Origin: Babylonia areolata
Lineage: Eukaryota; Mollusca; Gastropoda; Neogastropoda; Buccinidae
Assembly: GCF_041734735.1 (NCBI RefSeq)
Contig: NC_134899.1
Coordinates: forward strand, 6,222,149 to 6,286,148
DNA: 64,000 nucleotides
Direction of reading: 5' to 3'
In this document: piece after piece, positions 1 through 11,500 of the stretch
Numbering within the stretch: position 1 is the stretch's first letter
Layout of the letters: the number at the start of each line of letters is the position of its first letter
Notes under the pieces: generated by a model
The model's input: only the letters and a program-made list of their open reading frames with translations
Told to the model about the DNA's origin: nothing
Databases searched by the model: none
Translations under genes and position numbers: made by a program

Positions 1-346
1 TTGTATTTGGAAAGGCCCACAGAGACTCTGTTCCGTTTTGAAGAAATTTGCGCAATGTTGGTTTGGAAATGATGCCTATATTTGTTTGATTTGCAAAGCA
101 TCGTGCTCTACCTTTCATGTTAGACTTGCGGCCGCTCCCTCTCTCTGCTTTTATTTCTTTGAGACGATCGATGGTGTGATGGCCTTGTACCTGTTCTTTT
201 TGGTATTCTTTGATTTTTCTGAGGATTTCCGATTTTCCTAGATGTAGGCCGCTCGTTGGTGTTGCGTTACCAGCAAGTCTGTCAGCTCGCTCATTTCCCT
301 TAACACCTGCATGTCCCGGGCAGTATGACCATGTGAGTTTTTTTAA
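1..346 (-). mobile_element. LINE RNase H C-terminal part (3' arm of an inverted copy)
   Basis: Read on the - strand this stretch is one open frame to the window edge. It begins KKLTWSYCPGHAGVKGNERAD, which is the last conserved block of a retrotransposon-type RNase H (PGHAGVxGNExAD). A lysine- and arginine-rich tail follows. The match is to RNase H-bearing non-LTR elements of the I/Nimb type; the exact clade is inferred. There is no start codon because this is the interior of an ORF. It abuts the reverse-transcriptase part of the same kind of element in the opposite orientation (350-2100), so the two look like one inverted copy rather than two insertions. The 3' end lies off the window. Confidence 0.75.
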
Positions 347-349
347 TAT

Positions 350-2100
350 CAAAACAGTTTCCACAATGGACAGGTGCCGGAGGACTGGACACACAGCTTC
401 TTAAAACCCATACCAAAACCAGGAAAGGACCATCGTCAGGTAAGCGGCTACCGGATCCTAACCATGCAAAACATTGCTGGAAAGCTCATGGAACGCATGA
501 TAGCCAGGAAACTTGCAAGGGATCTTGAACACAGGCACATTCTCCCTTCAAATCAAGGTGGTTACAGAACAGGCAAGTCCACATGGGAAAATGCAGCTGC
601 TTTTGCATATGAGGTGTATGAAGGATTTCAAAGAAAAGAAGAAACACTAGCAGTAGCAATTGACCTTGAAGATGCCTACAATAAAGTCCAGTTTGCGCAC
701 CTCATGGAGCTGCTACTAAGTTATGGAGTAAGTTTGACACTGACAAGATGGATAGCAGCAGCGCTTCAGGAAAGAACCGTCGTCCTACGCCTCGGAGATT
801 GGATGTCTGCACCTTCTAAACTATCCATGGGACTGCCACAAGGGTCTCCGCTCTCTCCTGTCCTCTACAATGTCTACACGAAGGGCCTTGCAGACTTAAA
901 CAAGAATGGAATTGCTCGGGTGCTTACCCTTGCGGATGATGGCCTGGTCTTCAAAACTTCGAAAGATGCTCAGAAAAGAACTAAAGCCGTCCAGAAACAA
1001 CTAAACAATATTGCTCAATGGTGCAAAGACACAGGATCTTCCATCAATCCAGCGAAAGCCCAAACGTTGCTGTGCACCCTCAACAACAAAACCGCGAGCA
1101 AATCACCACCTTCTGTGTCATTCGATGGGATTCAAATTGAGAAAACTGAATGCCTACGCTACCTAGGAATACACTTCGACAGGATGCTGACCTTCAGAAA
1201 ACATACGGAAAATACTGTTCTCAAATGCAAAAAGGGCCTTTCAGTCTTAAAAGCAATGGCAACCAAAGGAATTGAACAACGCCACCTCTTCCTGCTATAC
1301 CAATCACTCGTCCTCAGTGTGATCGACTACGGACTTGGGCTAACAACACCGTCTCAAAGCAACCTCCTAAAATTAGAAAGAGTACAAAATGAAGCTATGA
1401 GGCTGATCCTTGGAACAACAAAAGACACGCCCACAGAAACCATGCGATACCTGCTTGACCTTCCTTCAGTGCAGGCCAGAAACAAGTAAGAACAGGTCAA
1501 GACCTACTTCAAAGCATTAGAAAACCCTCAAAACCCACTGCATGACGCAGTCAAAGAACCAAAAGGCAGCCGTCTAGGACGAGGAAGATCATGGATGGGA
1601 CAAGCAGAAGACACAATCCAGCTAGTATGCCGACTACAAGACCTGAAAGAAACAAAAGAATGGGAGAAAAAACCCCAAAACCTAAACCATCTATTCAACA
1701 CAGTCATTTCACCCACTCTAGGAAGGCATTGTCGGGAATGGCCAGAGGGCAAAACTGATGCGGAAGTGAAGCTACTCATAGAAGAAAACAGTAAAGAAGA
1801 GGACATCATCATATACACAGATGGCTCAGTCACCAAAGACCAGTCTGGTTGGGGATTCGCTGCGAAACAAAATGGGAAAACAATTTGGGAAGAGAATGCT
1901 GCCTACAAAGTCACAACCTCCAGCCTAACGATGGAAGTTGAAGCTGCGACACATGCCCTCCAGTGGCTATCGTCCATCCATACGCCCGGAAACCAACATG
2001 CCATGATTCTAACCGACTCAATGAACCTCATACAGAAAATTGAAAACGGAATAGGAAGCCCAGAGTGGCATAAGGCAATGCGCAACTTTCGTTTGACAGA
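350..2100 (+). mobile_element. LINE reverse transcriptase plus RNase H N-terminal part (I/Nimb-like)
   Basis: An open frame starting NGQVPEDW at about 365 runs through a non-LTR reverse transcriptase. The fingers block is near 545 (SNQGGYRTGKST), palm motif A near 660 (AIDLEDAYNKV), GLPQGSPLSPVLYNVY near 830, and a LADDGLVF catalytic block near 930. A TAA at 1487-1489 interrupts the frame. The same frame resumes and gives the RNase H start IIIYTDGSVTKDQSGWGFA near 1806 and an E-x-E-A-x3-AL block. It ends in RNase H at MRNF (about 2085), just before the segment found inverted at 1-346. The endonuclease half is absent. The copy is non-functional because of the stop, the truncation and the inversion. 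Confidence 0.85.
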
Positions 2101-2539
2101 CTCCTGCAAGTGGACCAGTACCACTCTCTCAGAGACTTTAATCACTGCATACATCATTGCAACTGTACTGTGGTCATTCATACAAGAAACATTTGTTTTC
2201 TTGGGTACAGGTATAAAGCAAGAGGCTTTTCAGATATAATGTACTCTGCACTAAGACACACATCAGAAATAACTTTTAAAGATTTAGTAGAGTTGAGCTG
2301 CACGCAGTTTCAATGTATTTGTTCGGGTCATATCAGGGCCATGTGCTTTGTTTGTTTCACTTTTTTTTTTTTAATGTAAAAGCCCTTCCTCTTAAGAGAC
2401 AACAATGGGTTCGTATTTCTTATCGTTTAAGAAAATCTCTCATATCCTCTCTTTCTGTGCTAAATTGTGACAATCAGAGCGAGCATAAAAGCATTCAGTT
2501 CGTCTGCTTCTTCTACATATGGTGATAAAAGCCGTAACT

Positions 2540-2573
<34 letters not shown>

Positions 2574-3009
2574 GTCCCCCGCCCCATCCCTTTCTACATT
2601 TGTATCATCAGTTTCATCCCTTTCCACACCAGTTTCATGTTGCTTCTGAGTAATTTGATTCCCATATTTTGCCTAGTTTTCTCTGCCGTGTTGCATGTCT
2701 TTTTTAGCTGCCTTTGAACTTACTTGATCGCTTCCTTTACCCCTCTGTAAAAATCCCTTTACTTAGCATTAAGAGTACCGTTGATCTGTTTGGAAATTCA
2801 AGGCATGTTGTTGGCAAAAAAATTAATGTCTCTAGTTGGAAGAACACAATCTTCACAAAATTTGATGTACCTGGTAACTGTATCTGCTAATTCACAGACA
2901 GTGCCCGTGGCTCAACAAACATATTTCAGTCCAATGCGTTCATTCGAAACATCCTGTCAGTGGAATCATCTGACCAATCATGCACTGACCGTTCCACAAG
3001 CAGCTGACG
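2101..3009. other. No gene recognised; poly-C tract
   Basis: No coding region is supported here. The stretch is T-rich and contains an uninterrupted C run of about 30 bases at 2541-2571, which may also be a sequencing or assembly weak point. Confidence 0.6.
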
Positions 3010-3912
3010 TTTGACATCTGGTGCTTCCTAGCCTCAGCTGGAAGAACCAAGCAGGTGTTGGTCAGGGCGACCTCCACGGTCACCAGCGCCGCCCTTTTGG
3101 GACATACCACCTCTGGGTCCACCTACCCAGGTTGGGGAAGCTGCACTTTCTTCTCCCTCAGTCAGGAGATCTATGGGTCCTTATGCCCTCCCACGTGGAT
3201 CTCCCCATTTCTACTCTTATGGGGATTCACTCTTGGACAAACATGGCTGAGCAGAAGGCCAGGCCCTCTCCCCACACCTCCAGGTCTCAGCCCAGCACTG
3301 CTTAACCCCCAGAATTTAATGTTCTTAAAGGGGTTTGAGCTGCTGGTGGTGGAGTGACCAAGGATTTGTCAGTTAGGACAACCTCAGTTGTTAACAGCAC
3401 CTCCCCTTCAGATCCAAGCACCTCCCAGGCTGCTATCAACGTGCGGAAACCAGGGGTTTCTGGTGCACCTTGGAAAATGACGGGGAGCTTTGCCCCTGGG
3501 ATATGCTGGGCAGGGTGGGATGTGGTTCATATACACCCCTGACCACCCCACCTATTGGCGGCGGAGCCCTCTGCGCAGGACAGGATACTCTCCCTTCCCT
3601 TCCTTGGCCATTCTTTCATTCAAGATGGCTGAGTGGGACAAATTGGCCCGTTGATCAACCTACTAGACGTCTGCATGGCATACAGCTTCCTTGACCCTTT
3701 CCACACTGCCAGTCAGTTGACGAAAGAGCTAGTTCCCCAAGGTTCAGGGTCGCCTTCTTCCGAACCTCAGGTACTCTTCAGCAACCAGTGCGTGACTGAT
3801 TGCACTTGGCAACAAAGTGGCTGCGGGTCTGACATCTGTGGCTGATGCAGTTACCAGCCTGCACTATAACTCTGTGCTCGCCAGAAGGAACGGCGTCCTC
3901 CACCTCTCGATT
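3010..3912 (+). mobile_element. DIRS-like retrotransposon remnant (fossil)
   Basis: The segment about 3800-3912 (a block reading VADAVTSLHYNSVLARRN) closely parallels 25460-25560 inside the larger DIRS-like remnant, so it is assigned to the same family. The upstream 3010-3800 part has the same GC-rich, proline-rich look as 20700-21700 but was placed by appearance only. The element is broken and incomplete. It is interrupted at 3924 by a LINE, and a short continuation follows at 5592. Confidence 0.5.
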
Positions 3913-3923
3913 ATCCCGGCGGA

Positions 3924-5580
3924 AAAATTTCCTCTTGAGACCCAGAAAGCAATCCGTCTGCTATCCAGTGGCAAAGCACCTGGCTCAGACTCCATACCAG
4001 CAGAGGTCTACAAGGATGGAGGCACTGTGCTGACTGAGAAGCTCCATCAGCTGTACTCACTCATGTGGAAAGAAGAGACGATCCCCCAGGATTTCAAAGA
4101 TGCATCTATCATTCACTTGTACAAGCGAAAGGGGAACCGGCAAGCCTGTGATAACCATCGGGGCATTTCCTTGCTCTCGCAGGCAAGATACGTGCCAGGA
4201 TCCTACTAAACCGTCTCACAGCACACCTTGACCAAGGTCATTTGCCTGAGAGCCAATGTGGATTCCGGAAAGAGCGCGGAAATTTATTTCCTTGGTCAGC
4301 CAATTCCATGAAGGCATGCAGGCTCGAGTCCAGGACAAAGGCGAAACATCTGCTCCTTTTGCTGTCACAAATGGTGTCAAGCAAGGCTGCGTCCTGGCTC
4401 CAACGCTGTTCAGCCTCATGTTCTCTGCAATGCTTACTGATGCCTTCAGAGATGGCGATGTTGGAATCGGCCTAAAGTACCGAACAGATGGCAAGTTGTT
4501 TAAACTCAGAAGGCTTCAAGCAAAAACGAAGGTCATGACAGACATCGTCAGAGACTTTTTGTTTGCTGATGATTGTGCCCTCAACGCTGGATCTGAAGCT
4601 GACATGCAACTCAGCGTCGACAGGTTTGCCACTGCCAGCAGGAACTTCGGCCTTACCATCAGCACGAGGAAAACTGAAGTTCTCCATCAGCCAGCCCCAG
4701 GGAAACCCTACGTTGAGCCCAACATCACAGTCAACGGTCAGAGACTCAGTGCGGTGGAGCGGTTCGCATACCTTGGCAGCACATTGTCACGAAATGCGAC
4801 CATCGACGATGAAGTGAACGTCAGGATTGCAAGAGCAAGCGCAACTTTTGGTAGACTCAATGCAAATGTCTGGAACAGAAGAGGCATTAGTCTTGAGACC
4901 AAGCTAAAGGTCTACAGAGCAGTAGTTCTCCCCACACTACTGTACGCCTGCGAAACTTGGACAGTGTACCAACGACATGTCAAGAAGCTGAACCACTTCC
5001 ACACAACATGCCTCAGGAAGCTACTGAACATCAAGTGGCAAGACAAGACCCCAGACACAGAGGTGCTCGCAAAAGCCACCCTTCCCAGCATCTTCACCAT
5101 CCTGATGCAGTCCCAGCTTCGCTGGGCTGGACACGTGGCGCGCATGCCAGACCATCGGCTGCCCAAAAGGCTCTTCAACGGCGAGCTGCAACAAGGGAAG
5201 AGATCACACGGAGGTCAGAAAAAGCGCTTCAGAGATACTCTGAAAGTCTCTCTGAAAGCGTTTGATATCAACCCTGACTCCTGGGAGGAATCTGCAGTGG
5301 ACCCTGGCAAATGGCGCGCTACTGTGCACAAAGGCGCCAAGTTATGCGAGGCCAACAGGACTGCTGCAGCTGTTCAGAAGAGGCAGGCCAGAAAGTCACG
5401 GGCAAACAAGCTCCCTGACAATGGTATGCCTGTCTTTGTCTGCCCCAACTGTCAGCGAACATTTCTTGCGCAGATTGGACTATTCAGCCATCTGCGCATT
5501 CACAGATAGATTAATGAGCCCCCATCCCCCAGCTGGATGACAACGATGGTCATCATCGATCTCGATGGACACACTCCACC
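3924..5580 (+). mobile_element. 5'-truncated RTE-like LINE with C-terminal zinc finger
   Basis: The copy is bounded by an 11-bp target site duplication, ATCCCGGCGGA, at 3913-3923 and 5581-5591. It encodes the reverse transcriptase from QKAIRLLSSGKAPGSDSIP onward. FLFADDCALNAGS is the catalytic block near 4555. A long RTE/'CFDP2-like' C-terminal region follows (LLYACETWTVYQRH, LRWAGHVARMPD) and ends in a C2H2 finger (CPNCQRTF...HLRIH) near 5440-5505. Relative to the copy at 60665-62739 it lacks about 150 bp covering palm motif A, deleted between short CGG repeats near 4280. The two copies are otherwise nearly identical, so the family was active recently. It landed in DIRS-like debris. Confidence 0.9.
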
Positions 5581-5591
5581 ATCCCGGCGGA

Positions 5592-5660
5592 GGAAAGGAC
5601 CGACTGGTCTATGCCCGTCCAGCAGCACTCATTTGTTTTGGTCCGCGTCAATCGGGGGGA
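5592..5660 (+). mobile_element. Continuation of DIRS-like remnant (fossil)
   Basis: This is the flank resuming after the second copy of the ATCCCGGCGGA duplication. It is assigned to the remnant at 3010-3912 by position only. It is short and broken. Confidence 0.35.
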
Positions 5661-5881
5661 GCCAAGGCCAAAACCAACACCTGCAATGACTCGGCCCCAA
5701 TTTTACACCTCCAGTCGTTCAGCCCGTGCAGGTAAGAAGTCTCTCACGGCAAAGAAACAGTGGCACGATTTGGGACTCAAATGCATTGTGTCGGTGTGGC
5801 CTTGGATGGAGGACCATCCTCCAACTTAGGTACCTACCCAGCTCAGAGGAGCAGGAGACGGAGAAATTGAAACTGCTTCTC

Positions 5882-5886
<5 letters not shown>

Positions 5887-5931
<45 letters not shown>

Positions 5932-5959
5932 GACACCCTCATGATACTGAAAACTGAAA

Positions 5960-6003
<44 letters not shown>

Positions 6004-6014
6004 TCTCTCTCTCT
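5887..6014. repeat. (GT)n followed by (CT)n microsatellites
   Basis: A pure GT run of about 45 bases at 5887-5930 is followed after a short gap by CT repeats at 5965-6014. Open frames across this interval are repeat artefacts. Confidence 0.95.
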
Positions 6015-6129
6015 GTCGTACTCTAGTGTTAAAGAGGAGCTTAGGAAAGCTAGGAAAGTAAGACGACATGCAGAGGAAGAGAGTAAAAAGACTGGAATGA
6101 TTGTTTGTAAACAAATCTTTTTACATTTT

Positions 6130-8600
6130 ACAAATCTTCTGTGAAGAGAAAAGTCACCAACATAGTCCAAAAGGCAAAAACTATGTATCATAGTGCTCAG
6201 ATTTCAGGTAGCAAATCGATGAGGCAGCTTTTCAGTGTTTGTGGTAGACTCATTGGCATTGAAAGGTCATCTGTCCTCCCCAATTTGTATCCTGTTAATC
6301 AGTTGCCAACTGTCCTTAATGATTATTTCAGAACTAAGATATCCAACATTTGCCCTAAACTTGATCTCTGGACCAATACCCATATAGCAGAGTCTTGTAA
6401 CACTGGTACTTTTGTTATTTCTAAGCTTGGTGTATTTCATCCTGTTTCTCAGAGTGAAATTAGAAAGATTATTTTAAAGTCGAAGCCTAAGTTATTCCCT
6501 TGACTCGATTCCCACTTCATTGTTGATTGACTGTCTTGATGATCTGCTGCCCACCCTTACTCACATTGTTAATGAAAGTCTGCTGACTGGCCTTTTCCCT
6601 TCCATTTCTAATGTTGTGGTCAAACCATTATTAAAAAAGCCCTCCCATGACCAAAACAATTTGAAGAACTGCCGCCCAGTGTCTAACCTGTCCTTGTCTA
6701 AAATAGTTGAAAAAGGTTGTTCTCAATCAACTTTTTGAATACCTAAACTCACATTCCTTCCTCTGCTCAAAGCAGCCTGCTTATCGACCCATGCACAGCA
6801 CTGAAACAACACTGATTAAGGTCACAAATGTCATTCTGCTCGCCCTTGATCGTGGTGATGTATCTCTACTGACTCTGCTTGATTTGAGCACAGCTTTTGA
6901 CACGACTGATTACTCTCTTCTGCTCGGTACACTTCACAATCATTATGGCATCTGTGTAACAGCCTTGAGTTGGTTCCAGAGCTACCTTGCATGTCGCACT
7001 CAGTCAGTCATTGTTAGTGACTTTTCATCCGACCCAGAACCTGTTTCCTGTGGTGTACCTCAAGGCTCAGTGTTGGGCCCTGTTTTTATTCATAATGTAT
7101 TTTGTATTTGTATTTCTTTTTATAACACAGATTTCTATGTGTGAAATTCGGACTGCTCTCCCCAGGGAGAGGGCGGCGCTACACTACAGCGCCACCCATT
7201 TTTTTGTATTTTTTCCTGCGTGCAGTTTTATTTGTTTTTCCTACTGAAGTGGATTTTTCTACAGAATTTTGCCAGGAACAACCCTTTTGTTGCCGTGGGT
7301 TCTTTTACGTGCGCTAAGTGCATGCTGCACACGGGACCTCGGTTTATCGTCTTATCCGAATGACTAGCGTCCAGACCACCACACAAGGTCAAGTGAAGGG
7401 GGAGAAAATATCGGCAGCTGAGCTGTGATTCGAGCCAGCGCGCTCAGATTCTCTCGCTTCCTAGGCGGACGCATTACCTCCAGGCCATCACTCCACGATA
7501 TTATACTGAACCCCTTCAATCACTCATTCGAGTCATTGACAGTTACTCCATTTGTAACCAGTCCTTTGCTGATGACACTCAACTATACATTTTTTCTCAT
7601 CCCTCAGAAACTGACCGTACTGTAAAGGTCATGCAAATTTGTATTAGTGAAGTTAAATCTTGGATGACAAATCATCAGTTAAAATTAAACGATGATAAAA
7701 CCAACGCCCTTCTCATTCACTCAAAGAGATCATTTTTAGTTCTTTCAAAGCCATTTACCATTCGTGTTGGAAACAGTTACATCTTGTTCTGTCCTTCTGC
7801 ACGCAGCCTTGGATTCATTATCTCTGATGATATGTCTCTTGATAATCACATTACTCACATCTGCAGATCTGCTTATGCCGCTCTCCATAACATTAGTCCC
7901 ATTCGTCAATTCCTGACAACTGCAACAGATAAGACACTTGTTTGTGTTTTTGTCCTGTCATGATTATGGCAATGCTCTTCTTGCTGACTGTCCTAGGCGA
8001 TGCTTGGACAGGTTGCAAAAAGTACAGAACTCAGCTACAAGGCTTATGCTCAAAGCAAATAAACGAGACCATGTATCACCTCTGCTTAGAACCTTACACT
8101 GGCTCCCTGTTGAAGCACGCATACACTACAAATTATCTCTCTTGCCACAATTTCTTCTCAGATTCCTCACCAGACAATATTTCCGACATTCTTTCTGTCT
8201 GCTCACATTCTCGGCCACATCGTTCGTGCACAGATAAACTCATTCTATGTATACCAAAAACCTGCACGAAGATATTTTAAGAACGCGCTTTTTGTTTCAG
8301 TGCACCCAGGCAATTGAACTCGTTGCCACTCAGCATTCACCACATCAGATGAAAACAAACTTTCAAAAAAACATTAGACATACATCTGTTTCAACAGTAC
8401 AATGAACAATACCATCCTCTTCATGTGACACAGGCACACAGGTATGTGTCCTGTTGTACTGAGATCATTGTTTTTACCGTCATCAGTCTTTTATTCATGT
8501 TGTTGGCTACTCAGAATTCTACTGTAATTCTTAGTGTTTTCCCTGTCTGTGGTGTTTGATTTTACTAAAGTAGATCAATTTTATGTTATGTTACGATATG
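6130..8600 (+). mobile_element. CR1/L2-like LINE, broken, split by a SINE
   Basis: The segments read in order as the linker and reverse transcriptase of a CR1/L2-type non-LTR element. VVKPLLKKP...LKNCRPVSNLS lies near 6615, STETTLIKV...LLDLSTAFDTTD near 6800-6905, and SCGVPQGSVLGPVF near 7050. After the SINE come FADDTQLY (about 7565, in a shifted frame) and MTNHQLKLNDDKTNALLIHSK (7665-7730). The end pieces are LLRTLHWLPVEARIHYK (about 8085) and a terminal NSLPLSI block near 8310. Several frame changes separate these pieces and no endonuclease is seen, so the copy is dead. The 3' limit near 8600 is approximate. Confidence 0.8.
7098..7496 (-). mobile_element. tRNA-derived SINE inserted in the CR1/L2-like LINE
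   Basis: On the - strand the element starts near 7496 with a tRNA-like head. A TGGCCTGGAGG A-box-like block is followed about 45 bases on by a GGCTCGAATC B-box-like block. A conserved core follows (AGACGATAAA...GAGGTCC...GTGCAGCA.GCACTT) and the copy ends in a T/A-rich tail near 7100. The core is shared with the copy at 30880-31130. The LINE reading frame is interrupted here (GPVF before, a FADD-block continuation after), which supports insertion into the LINE. Confidence 0.75.
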
Positions 8601-8739
8601 TAGTTCATCAAAATTTTGTGTTCGTTTATCTCTATTGATTCTGTGTCGTTTTTAGCATTTAGGTGGATTTATTTGTGGTGTGTGTGTGTGTGTGTGTGAT
8701 GTGCCGTTTCTGTGCAGTGAATATGTGGGTATGAATCGT

Positions 8740-9447
8740 TATATCTCATTTTTGACTCACTTGTGTAAACAAAGTGAGTCTATGTTATAACCCGGTGTTC
8801 GGTTGTGTGTGTGTGTGTGTGTGAGTGTGTGTGTGTCCATGGTAAACTTTAACATTGCCATTTTCTCTGGAAATACTTTGTCTGCCAATACCAAATTTGG
8901 CTTAAAACATAGTAGGAAAAAAATCTTCACAGTCAAACCAATAATAGGTTGTACGTCTCCCGAATTTAGCCGTATTTCCGAATCATTAACAGTTTATTTC
9001 GTTGCTGTTCGCTCCGGATTCCGAAAACCTCTGTTACCTCTATGCAGCTTCCCATTTGTCTGGTGAGAATACGCCATGACCTCGTTTTTCTTGTTCGCAA
9101 TTAAAAGCAAAGAAATACACATTCTGGACAGAACAATACAGTGACACTAACCAAATTATTGACGTGTTTACTGCATATTAATATTCTAAAGTGGACACTG
9201 AATTAACTAGAATGAACAGAGAATAAAATTTGAATCAACCGTTTCACTGCCTCGTCTACGCGGCACTGGTCAGTGCAGATATTGACAAAACATGTTGCAA
9301 AGCCTGACGCGAAGACAGCATCTCCTTTACCGCCGAATTAAAAGAATTTCTTAAATAATCATCGACGTTTTTTCTGCATATGAATGTTTTAAAGTGGATT
9401 CTGAATTAAGTACAATGAACAAAAACAAAAAAACAAAACAAAACAAA

Positions 9448-9488
<41 letters not shown>

Positions 9489-9680
9489 AGAAAAGAAAAA
9501 GAAATTGAATGGAAGGTGTCGGTAGTTTCTCAGTCAGTGGAAAGACGAAGCTTGTTGATCACGGATCTCTGCAGATCTATCAAAACGGCCCATTGCAGTC
9601 TTTTTGAAGCGATGGAAGGACTCCTTTACCTCGGACTTGAAAGATTTTTTTAAATGCCCGAGATACACCAAAATAACATG
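8740..9680 (+). repeat. Dispersed repeat, + copy of an inverted pair
   Basis: The repeat starts near TTTTTGACTCACTTGTG and AACCCGGTGTTCGG, then carries a GT microsatellite (8803-8835). It continues through 'catggtaaactttaacattg' and about 400 further bases that reappear in reverse complement at 13350-13970. It encodes nothing recognisable. A long CA run lies at 9450-9484. It has the appearance of a non-autonomous element, but no terminal repeats or target duplication were identified. Confidence 0.7.
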
Positions 9681-9775
9681 ATTTAAACCGCGTTATGACT
9701 TCGATTGCAGCTGTCGATTTATTCCGCTAAAAGAACATGCTCAAATAATCATTCTTGAACATCAACACTGAACCC

Positions 9776-10106
9776 GCGTAAGCGCAGTGGGTAAAACCAC
9801 TCAATGTCGACCCTAACATCCGTGGTTCGAATCCGCATTGAAGCCTTTTCTCTTCGCGAAGCTGTATATGATTGTAATATATATAGAATAAGAACCTCAT
9901 TTCAACAAACTATTTTTTTTATTTTTTAAAGTTCTTTTTTCTCTTTTTTTTTCTTTTAGTTGGCATCACAAGTGAGTCTTGAAGGCCTTGCCTTTCTTGT
10001 TATCATACCTTTGAAATGTTACATATTTGTTTCTACTGTAAAACGCGGTGAGCCTGCTCTTGAAAGTGGGAAACTGCGCTATATAAGTCTCCATATCATT
10101 ATTATC

Positions 10107-10110
<4 letters not shown>
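9776..10110 (+). mobile_element. Probable tRNA-derived SINE with LINE-like tail
   Basis: A tRNA-like head carries an A-box-like TAAGCGCAGTGG at 9779-9790 and a perfect B box GGTTCGAATCC at 9824-9834. About 110 bases further on, 9955-10110 reads 'ggcatcacaagtgagtcttg' and ends in 'actgcgctatataag', a typical LINE/SINE 3' end. Treating head and tail as one element is inference. A cognate of the tail lies inverted at 12895-12990. This is not a functional tRNA gene because no cloverleaf acceptor stem can be formed. Confidence 0.55.
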
Positions 10111-10155
<45 letters not shown>

Positions 10156-10172
10156 GTCTGTCTGTCTGTATC
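10111..10172. repeat. (CT)n/(CTGT)n microsatellite
   Basis: Pure CT repeats pass into CTGT repeats immediately upstream of the receptor exon. They contribute to the pyrimidine-rich approach to its 3' splice site. Confidence 0.95.
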
Positions 10173-10221
10173 TCTCTCTCTCTCTCATTCTCTCTGTTTT
10201 ACAGTTGTTTTACTGTTTCAG

Positions 10222-10402
10222 GTACCAAGCGCAAACAATTGTGGATGTTATTAACAAATTCGGCTGGAACTACGTACAAATTGTATACAGAAAAGGCAGT
10301 TTTGGACAATTGGCCATCCGACGTTTTACTCACTTGTTGAAACGCGCTAAAATCTGTACTGCTGCTGATATGCGACTCGGTTACACGTATAATAAGGATG
10401 AG
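10222..10402 (+). CDS. Class C GPCR (metabotropic glutamate receptor-like), ligand-domain exon
   Basis: The exon is preceded by a CT-rich tract and TTTCAG and ends at GATGAG|GTCTCT. It starts with the last base of a codon and ends in phase 0. Its 60 codons begin YQAQTIVDVINKFGWNYV, matching the mGluR venus-flytrap block (YQAQ-x-VDI-x-GWNYV) at the start of lobe 2. Where most glutamate receptors have GNYGESG, this protein has GSFGQLA, so the tyrosine that packs on the ligand amino group is Phe by eye alignment. Known family members are cell-surface receptors that sense glutamate or related ligands and signal through G proteins. The preceding exon (lobe 1 and signal peptide) was not found in the window. 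Confidence 0.88.
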
Positions 10403-10859
10403 GTCTCTATGTCTCTGTCTGTGCCTCTGCCTCTGTCTCTCTCTTTCATATTTTTATATGTTTAGTTTATTTAGTGTTCTTTTCATGCCTCTGTTTTCTT
10501 TTCTTTTTTCTTTTTTACTTTGCCCCATCGTGGACGAGGGCAGCGTGTAAAAGAGCAACGGGTGCTCATGTTTTAGAACGCTTTGTTGTTAACGATTTTT
10601 GTATTGTATTCCCTTGTCTTGTCCTCTGTGTCTGTCTGTCTGTCTGTCTGTCTTTCTCTCCTACTATTCCAGTGTCTTGTCTGTCTGTCTCACTAAGTTC
10701 AGAACAAAGAAAACTAAACTGAATTAGTCTTTAAGATGACTGTAGACACTGGCTCATTTTCTCAGATATATCCAGCTTGACCAAAAAAGGAAGTTCAAGA
10801 CCACTACGTGCACAGCATATCATTAGAGATCTGCTCACAGATAAGAAAAAAGTGGTCAA

Positions 10860-11500
10860 AGTCTCATACAGGTAATACATTTGTTAAAGTGACTCCTTGA
10901 CCAGTGTTCCTTCTCGCATGCATAAAAGGAAATAGAGAGAACTAGTGCATTTAGGAGCTTCAGTTTTGTTCGGAGACTGATGTTCTTGTCTCTTTGGGCT
11001 TTACATTTGCCAGTGCTGTTGCAGTTTGTGGAGCGCTTGTCAATATATCGGTCTTGGGCTATTCTACACTGATGATGGCACCAAATTACTAAAACTGCTT
11101 CACTTTTTCCAATTGTTGACATTGATCTTGGTATTGATTAGGTCTTTGCTGTTATTGTCATGAGTTTCGGCCGTCCTCTCGGTGCTGATTTCCATTCCAT
11201 ACTTGATTGATGTTTCATCCAAGCGGTTCACTAGTTTTGCTAGTTCTTCCTCATGCGACGTTGATAGCGCCAGAATGTCCCTCAAGTGCATCAGTCATTA
11301 CACAATCCAGGAAGACGTTGAAAAGTGTAGGAGACCGAAGAGAGTCTTGACGGACCCCAACGGACGTGTGGAACCTGTCGCCGACAGTTCCTTGAACGAG
11401 GACTGCACTGTTGGCTTTTGCGTACAGCTGTTTGATAGTGTTGATTAGCTCTTGGTCCCATTTTGTACTTCTTCATGGTTGCACAGAGTGCATCATGATC
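10860..11500 (-). mobile_element. LINE reverse-transcriptase fragment
   Basis: On the - strand the pieces read as a degraded reverse transcriptase. A GVRQ...SPTLFNVFLD-like block lies near 11330-11290. A block near 11270-11190 reads ILALSTSHEEELAKLVNRLDE, resembling the segment after the catalytic aspartates, and KYGMEISTE follows. A thumb-like piece (RTKLKLLNALVLSISFYACE) lies near 10960. Frames change at least twice. It lies in the intron between two receptor exons, antisense to the gene. Confidence 0.65.

Noticed and set aside
5719-6191. Open frames of poly-Val/Cys, Thr/His, Ser/Leu and Arg/Glu around microsatellites
   Set aside because: They are translations of GT, CA, CT and GA repeats in all frames. 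The same applies at 12460-12790, 13633-13900, 26840-27660, 28950-29230, 46030-46250 and 57000-57340.
9776-9855. A tRNA gene
   Set aside because: A perfect B box and fair A box are present, but no acceptor stem or anticodon arm forms. A SINE head explains it better.
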